Positions 51,103-59,228 of a stretch of DNA of 64,000 nt are shown here, piece after piece (position 1 is the first letter of the stretch; each line of letters opens with the position of its first letter). The notes under the pieces were generated by a model. It was given only the letters and a program-made list of their open reading frames with translations, was not told the DNA's origin and made no database searches. The translations under genes and the position numbers were made by a program. The DNA is from an uncultured Bacteroidota bacterium. GTDB taxonomy: Bacteria; Bacteroidota; Bacteroidia; Chitinophagales; LD1. Where the stretch lies: the NCBI GenBank assembly GCA_903919075.1, contig CAIXGR010000097.1, forward strand, positions 1-64,000. Reading direction: 5' to 3'.

Positions 51103-52458
51103 ATGAATTTTAAAAACAATAATAATCCTGTTTTGCAGGGGAGCGGTTCTCCCGCCTCGGGAGTTAGAGGGTGCGGGGAGCAGCAAAACAAGCGGCAAAT
51201 TATTTTATTATGCTTTATACTATGCATTCTGCGTTCCATTGCCCAAACACCAGATGTGCCAGCACCGGCACCGGCACAAAGCGAAAAAACCTACTTGCTG
51301 AATGCCACCATACATATTGGCAACGGAAAAGTATTGCACAACGCCACCATTGGTTTTGATAATGGCAAAATTGTTTTGTTGAAAGAGAATATAAATTTTA
51401 AAACCGACCAAACTGGTAAGATGATTGATTGCACCGGTAAGGATATTTACCCCGGTATTATAGCCACCAACACCACATTAGGTATTGATGAAATTGAAGC
51501 CGCACGCGCTACTAACGATTACGCCGAAGCCGGTGCTTATAACTCTGATGCACGCGCCATTATCTCGTACAATACCGATAGCCGTGTTACCCCAACTTTA
51601 CGCAGCAACGGCGTTTTATATGCGCAGGTTGCCCCACAGGGCAATTGGATATCGGGCACCAGCGCAGTTGTGCAGCTTGATGCCTGGAACTGGGAAGATG
51701 CCGCTGTAAAAAGCGAAGACGGAATTTTTATGGGTTGGCCATCTATGTTCAAAGGCATTGAGGCCAACAAAGAATACGATAAGCAGGCAACCGAATTGAA
51801 AGATTATTTTAAAGATGCTAAAAGTTATTTCGAAGCCGGCAAGCACGAAAAAATAAATTTACGCTTTGAGGCCATGCGTGGATTGTTTGACAAATCGAAA
51901 AACTTATATGTATCGGTTAGCTACGTTAAAGAAATGCTGGCTGTAATTTCGTTTGCTGAAGAAGCCGGAGTGAATTTAGTTTTGGTTGGCGCCAAAGATG
52001 CTTACTTGATTGCCGATATTTTGGCCCAGAAAAAAATACCGGTTATTTTAAATAAGTGTCACGACCTGCCCAGTTATGATGACGACGATATTCAGCAACC
52101 GTATAAAACACCGGGTGTTTTACAAAAGGCTGGTGTACTTTATTGCATCAGCATTGGTGGCTTTTGGCAAAGCAGAAATTTAATGTTCGAAGCAGGCACT
52201 GCTACCATTTACGGCCTTACTAAAGAAGAAGCCTTGCAAGCCATTACCAGCAATGCCGCAAAAATTTTAAAAATTGACGACCACATAGGAACACTTGAAA
52301 AGGGTAAAGACGCTTCCCTAATTGTTTCGAGCGGCGATGTACTGGATATGAAAACTTCTAAAATAGAGAGGGCATTTATCAATGGCCGCCAAATTGATTT
52401 AAGCAATAAGCAAAAAGCTTTATACGAAAAATTTAGTAAAAAGTACGGCATCAATTAA
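51103..52458 (+). CDS. amidohydrolase-like protein (HxH motif absent)
   Basis: 451 aa; ATIHIGNGKVLHNATIGFDNGKI, GKDIYPGIIATNTTLGIDE, IGTLEKGKDASLIVSSGDVLD. Confidence 0.87.
   Translation: MNFKNNNNPVLQGSGSPASGVRGCGEQQNKRQIILLCFILCILRSIAQTPDVPAPAPAQSEKTYLLNATIHIGNGKVLHNATIGFDNGKIVLLKENINFKTDQTGKMIDCTGKDIYPGIIATNTTLGIDEIEAARATNDYAEAGAYNSDARAIISYNTDSRVTPTLRSNGVLYAQVAPQGNWISGTSAVVQLDAWNWEDAAVKSEDGIFMGWPSMFKGIEANKEYDKQATELKDYFKDAKSYFEAGKHEKINLRFEAMRGLFDKSKNLYVSVSYVKEMLAVISFAEEAGVNLVLVGAKDAYLIADILAQKKIPVILNKCHDLPSYDDDDIQQPYKTPGVLQKAGVLYCISIGGFWQSRNLMFEAGTATIYGLTKEEALQAITSNAAKILKIDDHIGTLEKGKDASLIVSSGDVLDMKTSKIERAFINGRQIDLSNKQKALYEKFSKKYGIN
51137..51181. repeat. REP-like hairpin element inside the 5' end of a CDS
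   Basis: ggggagcggttctcccgcctcgggagttagagggtgcggggag with perfect stem ctcccg-cct-cgggag; same architecture as the element at 63957. Confidence 0.55.
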
Positions 52459-52514
52459 ACCACTTGCTTTCTTTGCCTTTTACTATTCATCAATAATTGA
52501 TAGCTATTTAGATT

Positions 52515-53198
52515 ATGGGCAAAGCCAAAATGTTTAAAATACGGGGTATTGATTCTTTCCCCAATGTTTTTCAAAATCCTCACTTTACTAATCCGGTGCT
52601 TAAAAATTTTGAGGGCACGGAACTAAATTTAAAAGGCAAATGGCGCAGCGATGTTTTTAAAAACAACCATCCTATTGTAATGGAATTGGCTTGTGGCAAA
52701 GGCGATTACGCCTTGGCATTGGCAAAAAAATATCCGCAAAAAAACTTTATTGGGGTTGATACCAAAGGCGCCAGGTTATATACCGGCGCAAAAAATGCTT
52801 TGGAAGCAAAATTAGATAATCTGTTTTTTGCCCGCATGCGTATTGAAAACATTATGCTTTTTTTTGATGCCGCTGAAATAGATGAAATTTGGATAACCTT
52901 TCCCGACCCCTTTCCTCGTAAAAAAGATGGGAAGAGAAGACTAACAGCGCCCGCATTTATAAAACGCTACCAGCAAATTTGCAAGCCCGGAGCAACGGTT
53001 CATTTTAAAACCGATGATTTGCCTTTATTTCATTTTACAAAAGAAAGTATTGATGAACTGGGCTTGAAAATGCTTTATTATAAAGAAGACATCTACTCAG
53101 CGCCACTTGAATTTGAAGAGCTGGAAATTAAAACCTACTACGAGCGCCAGCACCTTGCCGATGGACGCACTATTAATTATCTTGCTTTTCAATTGTAA
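52515..53198 (+). CDS. trmB: tRNA (guanine-N7)-methyltransferase
   Basis: 227 aa; VMELACGKGDYALALAKKYPQKNFIGVDTKGARLY, ITFPDPFPRKKDGKRRL. Confidence 0.92.
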   Translation: MGKAKMFKIRGIDSFPNVFQNPHFTNPVLKNFEGTELNLKGKWRSDVFKNNHPIVMELACGKGDYALALAKKYPQKNFIGVDTKGARLYTGAKNALEAKLDNLFFARMRIENIMLFFDAAEIDEIWITFPDPFPRKKDGKRRLTAPAFIKRYQQICKPGATVHFKTDDLPLFHFTKESIDELGLKMLYYKEDIYSAPLEFEELEIKTYYERQHLADGRTINYLAFQL

Positions 53199-53200
53199 GC

Positions 53201-53599
53201 ATGAAAAAGACGCCCAAAAAGAAAAGCGCAAAAAAGCCAATTACGCCGGTTACTAAAAAACCATCCTCGCAGTATTCGTTTTACGAAAACGTGTACGATG
53301 TGGTGCGGCTAATACCCAAAGGGCGGGTAACCAGTTATGGTGCTATTGCAAAATATTTGGGTACAGGCCGTTCGGCTCGCATGGTGGGTTATGCCATGAA
53401 TGCCTCGGCTATGCAAATCCCACCAGTACCCGCGCACAGGGTCTTAAACCGCAACGGGCAACTTACCGGCAAACATCATTTTAATCCACCCAGTATAATG
53501 CAGGAAATGCTTGAAAGAGAGGGAATTAAAGTAAAAAAAGATGTGGTGGTAAATTTTGAAAACCTATTTTGGGACCCCGTCGAAAACCTTAAATTTTGA
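53201..53599 (+). CDS. MGMT/ATL family DNA-binding protein (alkyltransferase-like)
   Basis: 132 aa; IPKGRVTSYGAIAKYLGTGRSARMVGYAMN, PPVPAHRVLNRNGQLTG with Ala at the usual PCHRV Cys position. Confidence 0.88.
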   Translation: MKKTPKKKSAKKPITPVTKKPSSQYSFYENVYDVVRLIPKGRVTSYGAIAKYLGTGRSARMVGYAMNASAMQIPPVPAHRVLNRNGQLTGKHHFNPPSIMQEMLEREGIKVKKDVVVNFENLFWDPVENLKF

Positions 53600-53630
53600 C
53601 CGAAAAAGTCCGCTTTCGGTTGCTTTTTTC
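53599..53630 (+). terminator. intrinsic terminator
   Basis: accgaaa-aagtccgc-tttcggt then tgcttttttc. Confidence 0.6.
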
Positions 53631-53681
53631 ATAAAAAGTTGTAAATTGTGGTTCCCCCGGTTATAATGAATGCTTAAATGA

Positions 53682-53879
53682 ATGTGTATGAGAAAAAATG
53701 TACTCCCCTTCGCTTTAATTCTTTTTCTGGTGGTCCTCGTTTTTATCGCCCATTCTCAGGGTAATCCATTAAAGCCTATGCGGCGCTTAGTGCCGAATAC
53801 GCCCATTGATGGCAGCATTTTTATACTGCTTTCGGCGGGCCTTTTTTACGGGGCTAAAATTTTATATAGAAAAGATTAA
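53682..53879 (+). CDS. small PID-CTERM-like sorting-tail protein
   Basis: 65 aa; signal-like N-terminus, TPIDGSIFILLSAGLFYGAKILYRKD C-terminus (PIDG + TM + basic tail). Confidence 0.7.
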   Translation: MCMRKNVLPFALILFLVVLVFIAHSQGNPLKPMRRLVPNTPIDGSIFILLSAGLFYGAKILYRKD

Positions 53880-53885
53880 TGCTTT

Positions 53886-54668
53886 CTATTTACCCTTAAA
53901 CACGGGCTTTCTTTTTTCAACAAAGGCCGTAACACCTTCCGTATAGTCTTCACTTTTTCCGGCAAGTTCCTGGCAGTAGGCTTCGTATTGCAGCATATCA
54001 TTTAAGCCCGATGTATACGCCTTGTTCAGCATTTTTTTAACCATGCCGTAAGCCTTTGTGGGGCCGGTAGCGTATCGTTGTGCAAGTTTATTTACAGTTG
54101 CATCTAATGCCTCGGGCGCAACTACTTTATATATAAAGCCAAGGTCAAGCGCTTCTTTAGCCGTAACTTTCGATGCCAGTGTAATCAACTCGAATGCTTT
54201 GTTATAACCAACTAAGCGGGGTAAAAAGAATGATGAGCCAGAATCGGGCACTAAACCCACATTGGCAAATACTTCAATCAACGAAGCCGTTTCGGCGGCC
54301 ACAATAATATCGCAAGCTAATGCCAGCGAGGCACCGGCACCGGCCGCAACACCGTTCAGTTTACAAATAACCGGTTTAGCCATTTCGCGGATGGCAAGTA
54401 TCATGGGGTTATACCGGCGCACTACCGATTCGCTTAAGCTTCTTTCCCCGGTTTTCCCTTTAATATCTTTTAAATCCTGGCCCGAACAAAAAGCCTTGCC
54501 GGTGCCCGAAATTACCACTACTCTTACTTCCGCTTCTTTGTTTGCTTTTTTCAAAGCATCAATAAATTCTGCACTTAACTCCTCATTAAATGAGTTGAAT
54601 ACATCGGGCCGATTAAGTGTAATACTGCACACTCCACCTTCAACCGAAAAAAGAACTGTGTTATACAT
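53886..54668 (-). CDS. enoyl-CoA hydratase/isomerase
   Basis: 260 aa; SGTGKAFCSGQDLKD, GVAAGAGASLALACDIIVAAE; PaaG-like. Confidence 0.92.
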   Translation of the reverse strand: MYNTVLFSVEGGVCSITLNRPDVFNSFNEELSAEFIDALKKANKEAEVRVVVISGTGKAFCSGQDLKDIKGKTGERSLSESVVRRYNPMILAIREMAKPVICKLNGVAAGAGASLALACDIIVAAETASLIEVFANVGLVPDSGSSFFLPRLVGYNKAFELITLASKVTAKEALDLGFIYKVVAPEALDATVNKLAQRYATGPTKAYGMVKKMLNKAYTSGLNDMLQYEAYCQELAGKSEDYTEGVTAFVEKRKPVFKGK

Positions 54669-54685
54669 AACTGTTTTTTTAATGA

Positions 54686-55333
54686 TTATATACCCAACCC
54701 AATAATGCGGGGTATAATACTAAATGCTAAAAACTGTCCGCTAAAGCCAATAAAATAGCCCATATAAACTTCGCGCTCTGTATGCGATTTTAAAATAAGC
54801 CGCGATGCACCAATAGCCCCTGCCACAAAAAGTGATGCTATTAATATAAACCGCAAATCGTAAGTTGAATAGCGTATCATGGTTAGCAAAAGTCCCAGCA
54901 AACTACCTGCACCCAAAGTATGCAGACTTACTTTTGTAAAAATGTTGATGAAGAATGCTATAAAAATAGAAATGCAGGCACCCATCATCATATAAAATAC
55001 TAAAAGGTTGCTCGGAATTTTCATGTGTACATCGGGCTTAAACATCCAGGTGGCCCATAAATAAAAAGTAGCAGTAGCTATAAACGGAACAATCCTGTCT
55101 TTCGAATTTTCCAGTTTAAGGCTGTCTATCATATCCAGCCCTTTCATCATCAAAATCCAGATAACGGGAAATATAAAAGTGAGCGCAAAAATTATAATCA
55201 GCCAGGTTCCGTGTTCCCGTTGCCCAAAATGCCCAAACATATTGGGGTTTATCAATAAAATAAGCAGCGTTCCGTAAGTGGGGAAAAGCAAGGGGTGGAA
55301 CAGATAAGAAATAATACGGGCTATTGTTTTCAT
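54686..55333 (-). CDS. integral membrane protein, PAP2-like
   Basis: about 215 aa from MKTIARIIS; KDRIVP, SLHTLGAG, SRLILKSHTEREVYMGYFIG resemble (degenerate) PAP2 motifs; multiple TMs. Confidence 0.6.
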   Translation of the reverse strand: MKTIARIISYLFHPLLFPTYGTLLILLINPNMFGHFGQREHGTWLIIIFALTFIFPVIWILMMKGLDMIDSLKLENSKDRIVPFIATATFYLWATWMFKPDVHMKIPSNLLVFYMMMGACISIFIAFFINIFTKVSLHTLGAGSLLGLLLTMIRYSTYDLRFILIASLFVAGAIGASRLILKSHTEREVYMGYFIGFSGQFLAFSIIPRIIGLGI

Positions 55334-55529
55334 GCCGAACAAATATAAGTTTATAGAATTGACTTTAACCAAGCTGGCCATGTTGAAAAAGGTTTTTATC
55401 CACAAATTTTTACTTGTATTTAATTGACTATAAATAGGTTATGATTTATTTTTTGAAGCAATCTGAAGTTTTAGATAGGCCATTTTAAAAAGGTGTATTT
55501 CTATTATTAACTTAATTTCAGCCGATAAT

Positions 55530-55537
55530 TATATTTG
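55530..55537 (+). promoter_or_regulatory. candidate -7 element TATATTTG upstream of dnaN
   Basis: TAnnTTTG match 22 bp upstream of the start codon; -33 TTG not evident. Confidence 0.4.
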
Positions 55538-55559
55538 TCGCACCAAAAAAAGTAAAGCA

Positions 55560-56678
55560 ATGAAATTTATAGTTTCCACTACCTCGTTATTAAAGAGTTT
55601 ACAAACCATAAACGGTGTTATCAATTCAAATTCGGTACTGCCAATTTTGGAAGATTTTTTGTTTGAAATAAACAAAGGCAAGCTTACCATTTTTGCTACC
55701 GATCTTGAAACCTCAATGAGCACCGAATTAAAGGTAGAGGCTAAAGACAACGGAAGAATTGCTATACCGGCGCGTATTTTTTTAGATACCCTGAAAACCT
55801 TGCCCGAGCAACCACTTACTATTAATGTAGATGAAAAAACTTTTGGAGTTGAAATAACCTCTGAAACCGGTAAGTATAAATTAAGCGGCGAAAACCCTGA
55901 TGATTTCCCGAAAATACCGCAACCGGAGGCTGTAACCGAAATTAATATACCGTCATCAGCATTAAGCTATGCTATTGCCAAAACCATATTTGCAGTAAGC
56001 AGCGATGATTTACGCCCGGCTATGACTGGTGTTCTTTTCCAAATATCGAACGAAGGCATGACCTTTGTTTCAACCGATGCACATAAATTAGTGAAGTTGA
56101 ACAGAAGCGACGTAAAAGCTGCCAAGTCGGCACAATTCATTGTTCCTAAAAAAGCTTTGGGCCTTTTAAAAGGTGCACTGCCGGCTTCCGATGCACCGGT
56201 TAATGTATCTTACAATAAATCAAACGCGTTTTTTGTTTTCGATAACACTAAATTGATTTGCCGCTTAATTGATGCTAACTATCCAGATTACAATGCGGTT
56301 ATTCCACAAAACAACCCAAATAAATTAAGCATCAACCGGTTAGAGTTTCAAAACGCTATGCGCCGTATTTCAATCTACTCTAACAAAACTACCTACCAGG
56401 TAATTTTAAATATTGCCGGTAGCGAGTTAAAAATTTCGGCACAAGATTTAGACTTTAGCAACGAGGCGAATGAAAGACTAACCTGCAATTACGAAGGTGG
56501 TGATATGGATATTGCTTTCAACGCTCGCTTCTTAATTGAAATGCTGGGTGTGTTAGATTCCGATGATATTGAAATCGAACTTTCTACCCCAACCCGCGCC
56601 GGTATTCTTCGCCCAACAGAAAAAAATGCCAATGAAGACTTGCTGATGCTGGTAATGCCGGTAATGATAAATGCCTAA
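55560..56678 (+). CDS. dnaN: DNA polymerase III subunit beta (sliding clamp)
   Basis: 372 aa; MKFIVSTTSLLKSLQTINGVINSNSVLPILEDFLFE, FLIEMLGVLDSDDIEIELSTPTRAGILRP, ends LMLVMPVMI. Confidence 0.97.
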   Translation: MKFIVSTTSLLKSLQTINGVINSNSVLPILEDFLFEINKGKLTIFATDLETSMSTELKVEAKDNGRIAIPARIFLDTLKTLPEQPLTINVDEKTFGVEITSETGKYKLSGENPDDFPKIPQPEAVTEINIPSSALSYAIAKTIFAVSSDDLRPAMTGVLFQISNEGMTFVSTDAHKLVKLNRSDVKAAKSAQFIVPKKALGLLKGALPASDAPVNVSYNKSNAFFVFDNTKLICRLIDANYPDYNAVIPQNNPNKLSINRLEFQNAMRRISIYSNKTTYQVILNIAGSELKISAQDLDFSNEANERLTCNYEGGDMDIAFNARFLIEMLGVLDSDDIEIELSTPTRAGILRPTEKNANEDLLMLVMPVMINA

Positions 56679-56780
56679 GCCGTTGCGAATGCATTTCCCG
56701 TTAAAATAAGCAAAACCAAGCCCCACCACAATCTTCAATTTTGTGTTTATGGGTAATTTGCCTGCAAATACACTTTCAAA

Positions 56781-58208
56781 GTGAACTACTTCATTTCAAA
56801 AATTATGCTACGGCTACTATGCTTGCCTGTTTTCTTTTGCATATCCCTACACGTATTCTCGCAGCAGGAAATCATCTCTACTGCTACCACATACATCACG
56901 CAAAACAATTTCACGCAGGCCAACTACTATCTTGATTCCATTCTTAAAAAAAATCCGAAAAGTGTTGATGCATTAATGATGAAGGGAAATGTGCTGCTTA
57001 ATTACAGTTGGCAAAACACCTCAAAATCGTATTTCAATATTGAAAAGGCCGAATCAATTTTCGACACATCCTTTATTAGTCAAAATTCTTTTATCCCCAT
57101 CATACCATTCGACACTTCCGAAATAATTGAACGGCTATGGCAAAAATGCCTGCTGATTGATTCAACGCGCACCGATATAAAAAAGGGGCTTTGCAATCTG
57201 TACTCCATTTCATTACGTACCGGCGACCTTGAAAAGCAATTATGGCGAATGAAAAAATTTATTACCGAAAATCCGGAAAATGCTTATGTGTATTCGGAAT
57301 ACGCCCGAAACATTAAGGCTCGAGGACATTTTGATGATGCTTTAAAAATTTATCAGATAATTGCAGATATGTTTCCCAATATGGCTGGCCCCCGCTGCGA
57401 TATGGCAGGTGAGTGTTTTTATAGCGGCAAACCGAACGACGCCCTGCGTTATTTAGATTCTGCTTTTTCGAAAACCGATATTGATGAAACATCGTACGTT
57501 AATGGCGCCGGTATATATAGTATGCTTGGGTATTACGATAATGCATATAAAATCCTTCAAAGGTATTCACAGCAAAACAATTTATTGGCGGTAGATTTTT
57601 ATAAAGGCTTAATCATGTTTGCCCAACAGGATACCGGCTATTACATACAGCTTAAAGATTTTCTACAAAAAGCGAATGAACAAAGTTATTACGATGAAGT
57701 GCGCCTGGCTCAAAAACTATTACCCTACTCACAAATAGAATTTACCTTAACCGATTACAAAGCATTAATTGCAGATGCTACCATTCCAGATTACTATAAA
57801 GTATTAATACATCAGCGTGCCATGGCGCAGTTTAAAAAAAATTGCCTGCCCTACATACAATACGGTCTTTTTCAAAGCAGCATAAATAATTTTGCAATAG
57901 CTGCGCCATTTCTTGAGCAAATACAAGATTGCGAAACTGCTAATACAGAAACCGAATATTCGGAACTGGTATACGCCTACGCTTTATACATGAGTGGCGA
58001 AAAAGAAAAGGCCTTGGTACATTTTAAGCCCTTGGTAGATTCAAAAGATATTTTTAGACAACAGGCGGCTATGTACTTTTCAGCAAAAATATTGTTGCTA
58101 CAAAAACAGTCAGAACAGGCGCAGAAGCAACTCCAACAACTACTGAGGATGAAAGAAAAAACAAAATACACTTGGCTCGTAGGAAATTATTTAAGCCAGC
58201 TGCATTAA
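56781..58208 (+). CDS. TPR-like repeat secreted protein
   Basis: 475 aa; signal peptide; repeated helical pairs (ITQNNFTQANYYLDSILKKNPKSVDALMMKGNVL; ARGHFDDALKIYQIIADMFPNMAGPRCDMA). Confidence 0.75.
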   Translation: MNYFISKIMLRLLCLPVFFCISLHVFSQQEIISTATTYITQNNFTQANYYLDSILKKNPKSVDALMMKGNVLLNYSWQNTSKSYFNIEKAESIFDTSFISQNSFIPIIPFDTSEIIERLWQKCLLIDSTRTDIKKGLCNLYSISLRTGDLEKQLWRMKKFITENPENAYVYSEYARNIKARGHFDDALKIYQIIADMFPNMAGPRCDMAGECFYSGKPNDALRYLDSAFSKTDIDETSYVNGAGIYSMLGYYDNAYKILQRYSQQNNLLAVDFYKGLIMFAQQDTGYYIQLKDFLQKANEQSYYDEVRLAQKLLPYSQIEFTLTDYKALIADATIPDYYKVLIHQRAMAQFKKNCLPYIQYGLFQSSINNFAIAAPFLEQIQDCETANTETEYSELVYAYALYMSGEKEKALVHFKPLVDSKDIFRQQAAMYFSAKILLLQKQSEQAQKQLQQLLRMKEKTKYTWLVGNYLSQLH

Positions 58209-58226
58209 TTTTTCTGCGGGCAATAT

Positions 58227-58853
58227 TTACTTATGCAAATGCGTTTGCTGGTGCGCCTCATCTTCAATTTCGGTTACCCCGCCGCTTACAATAAACTTCA
58301 TAATGTCACGGGTGCCCACATCATTAAGCGGGGTAATTTGGTTTTTATTAACCAGATATAAAATACCAGATAGATTATACGATAGCGGGGCGTAAACCGC
58401 TACTTTCCCCGGTATACCCATTTCTTCTAAATCTTCATGGGTAATAAACCCGAGTTTAAATACCCCCGAGCCAGGGCCCATTTCGAACATTACCGGTTTA
58501 TTAAACTTTTTCTTGTTGCTGATAAACGCTCCGAAAAAATCTTTTAGTGATGAATAAATGTCTTTAACCAGTGGTGTTTTTTCAAGCAATAAATCAATTA
58601 AACGAAGCAACGGCTGTACTATTACCAGTGAGCCAACAAAGCCAACAAACGTAATTAAAGCACAGGTTAGCAAAAGGCCAAACCCCCAATAAGGGAAATG
58701 GAAAAAATCGTTTAGCCGGGTGTCGAGGAAGTTGAAGACGTTAAATATTATATACAAAGTAACTACCGAGGGGGCAATCAACAACAGGCCTTGCAAAAAA
58801 TATGCAACAATTTTACCAAAGCCTGTTTTAAACCACGTTTTTGTCCTACTCAT
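58227..58853 (-). CDS. DUF502 family membrane protein
   Basis: 208 aa; FLQGLLLIAPSVVTLYIIFNVFNFLD, PLVKDIYSSLKDFFGAF, VAVYAPLSYNLSGILYLV. Confidence 0.88.
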   Translation of the reverse strand: MSRTKTWFKTGFGKIVAYFLQGLLLIAPSVVTLYIIFNVFNFLDTRLNDFFHFPYWGFGLLLTCALITFVGFVGSLVIVQPLLRLIDLLLEKTPLVKDIYSSLKDFFGAFISNKKKFNKPVMFEMGPGSGVFKLGFITHEDLEEMGIPGKVAVYAPLSYNLSGILYLVNKNQITPLNDVGTRDIMKFIVSGGVTEIEDEAHQQTHLHK

Positions 58854-59228
58854 AATTCGTTATTGTTTCTATTAAAAATAAAAAATAGCGGCATTGTGAA
58901 TATTGATACGCTGCAAAGTTCATTTTTTCATTCTATTATCTGCTTTTTATGCTAGCTCCTTTTTAACGCTTTTCGCACAAATTCTGCAAAGCTTAAAAAA
59001 ACTTACAAAACCTTGTTTTTATACAAATATTTCTACCCTTAACCACCAGTATTCGCGTTGCTTTAAAACAGCGCTTTGTATTAACCCCCACGCTTTACAA
59101 GTTTCGGCTTGTGCAACCCCTGTTATTACTTGTATTACACATTTGTGCCAACGTAAAATACGCCTTGCGCACAGAATCTTCAAAGCCATAGTGGCGTATA
59201 CCAAGTCATACATATAAGAGTATTTGCC

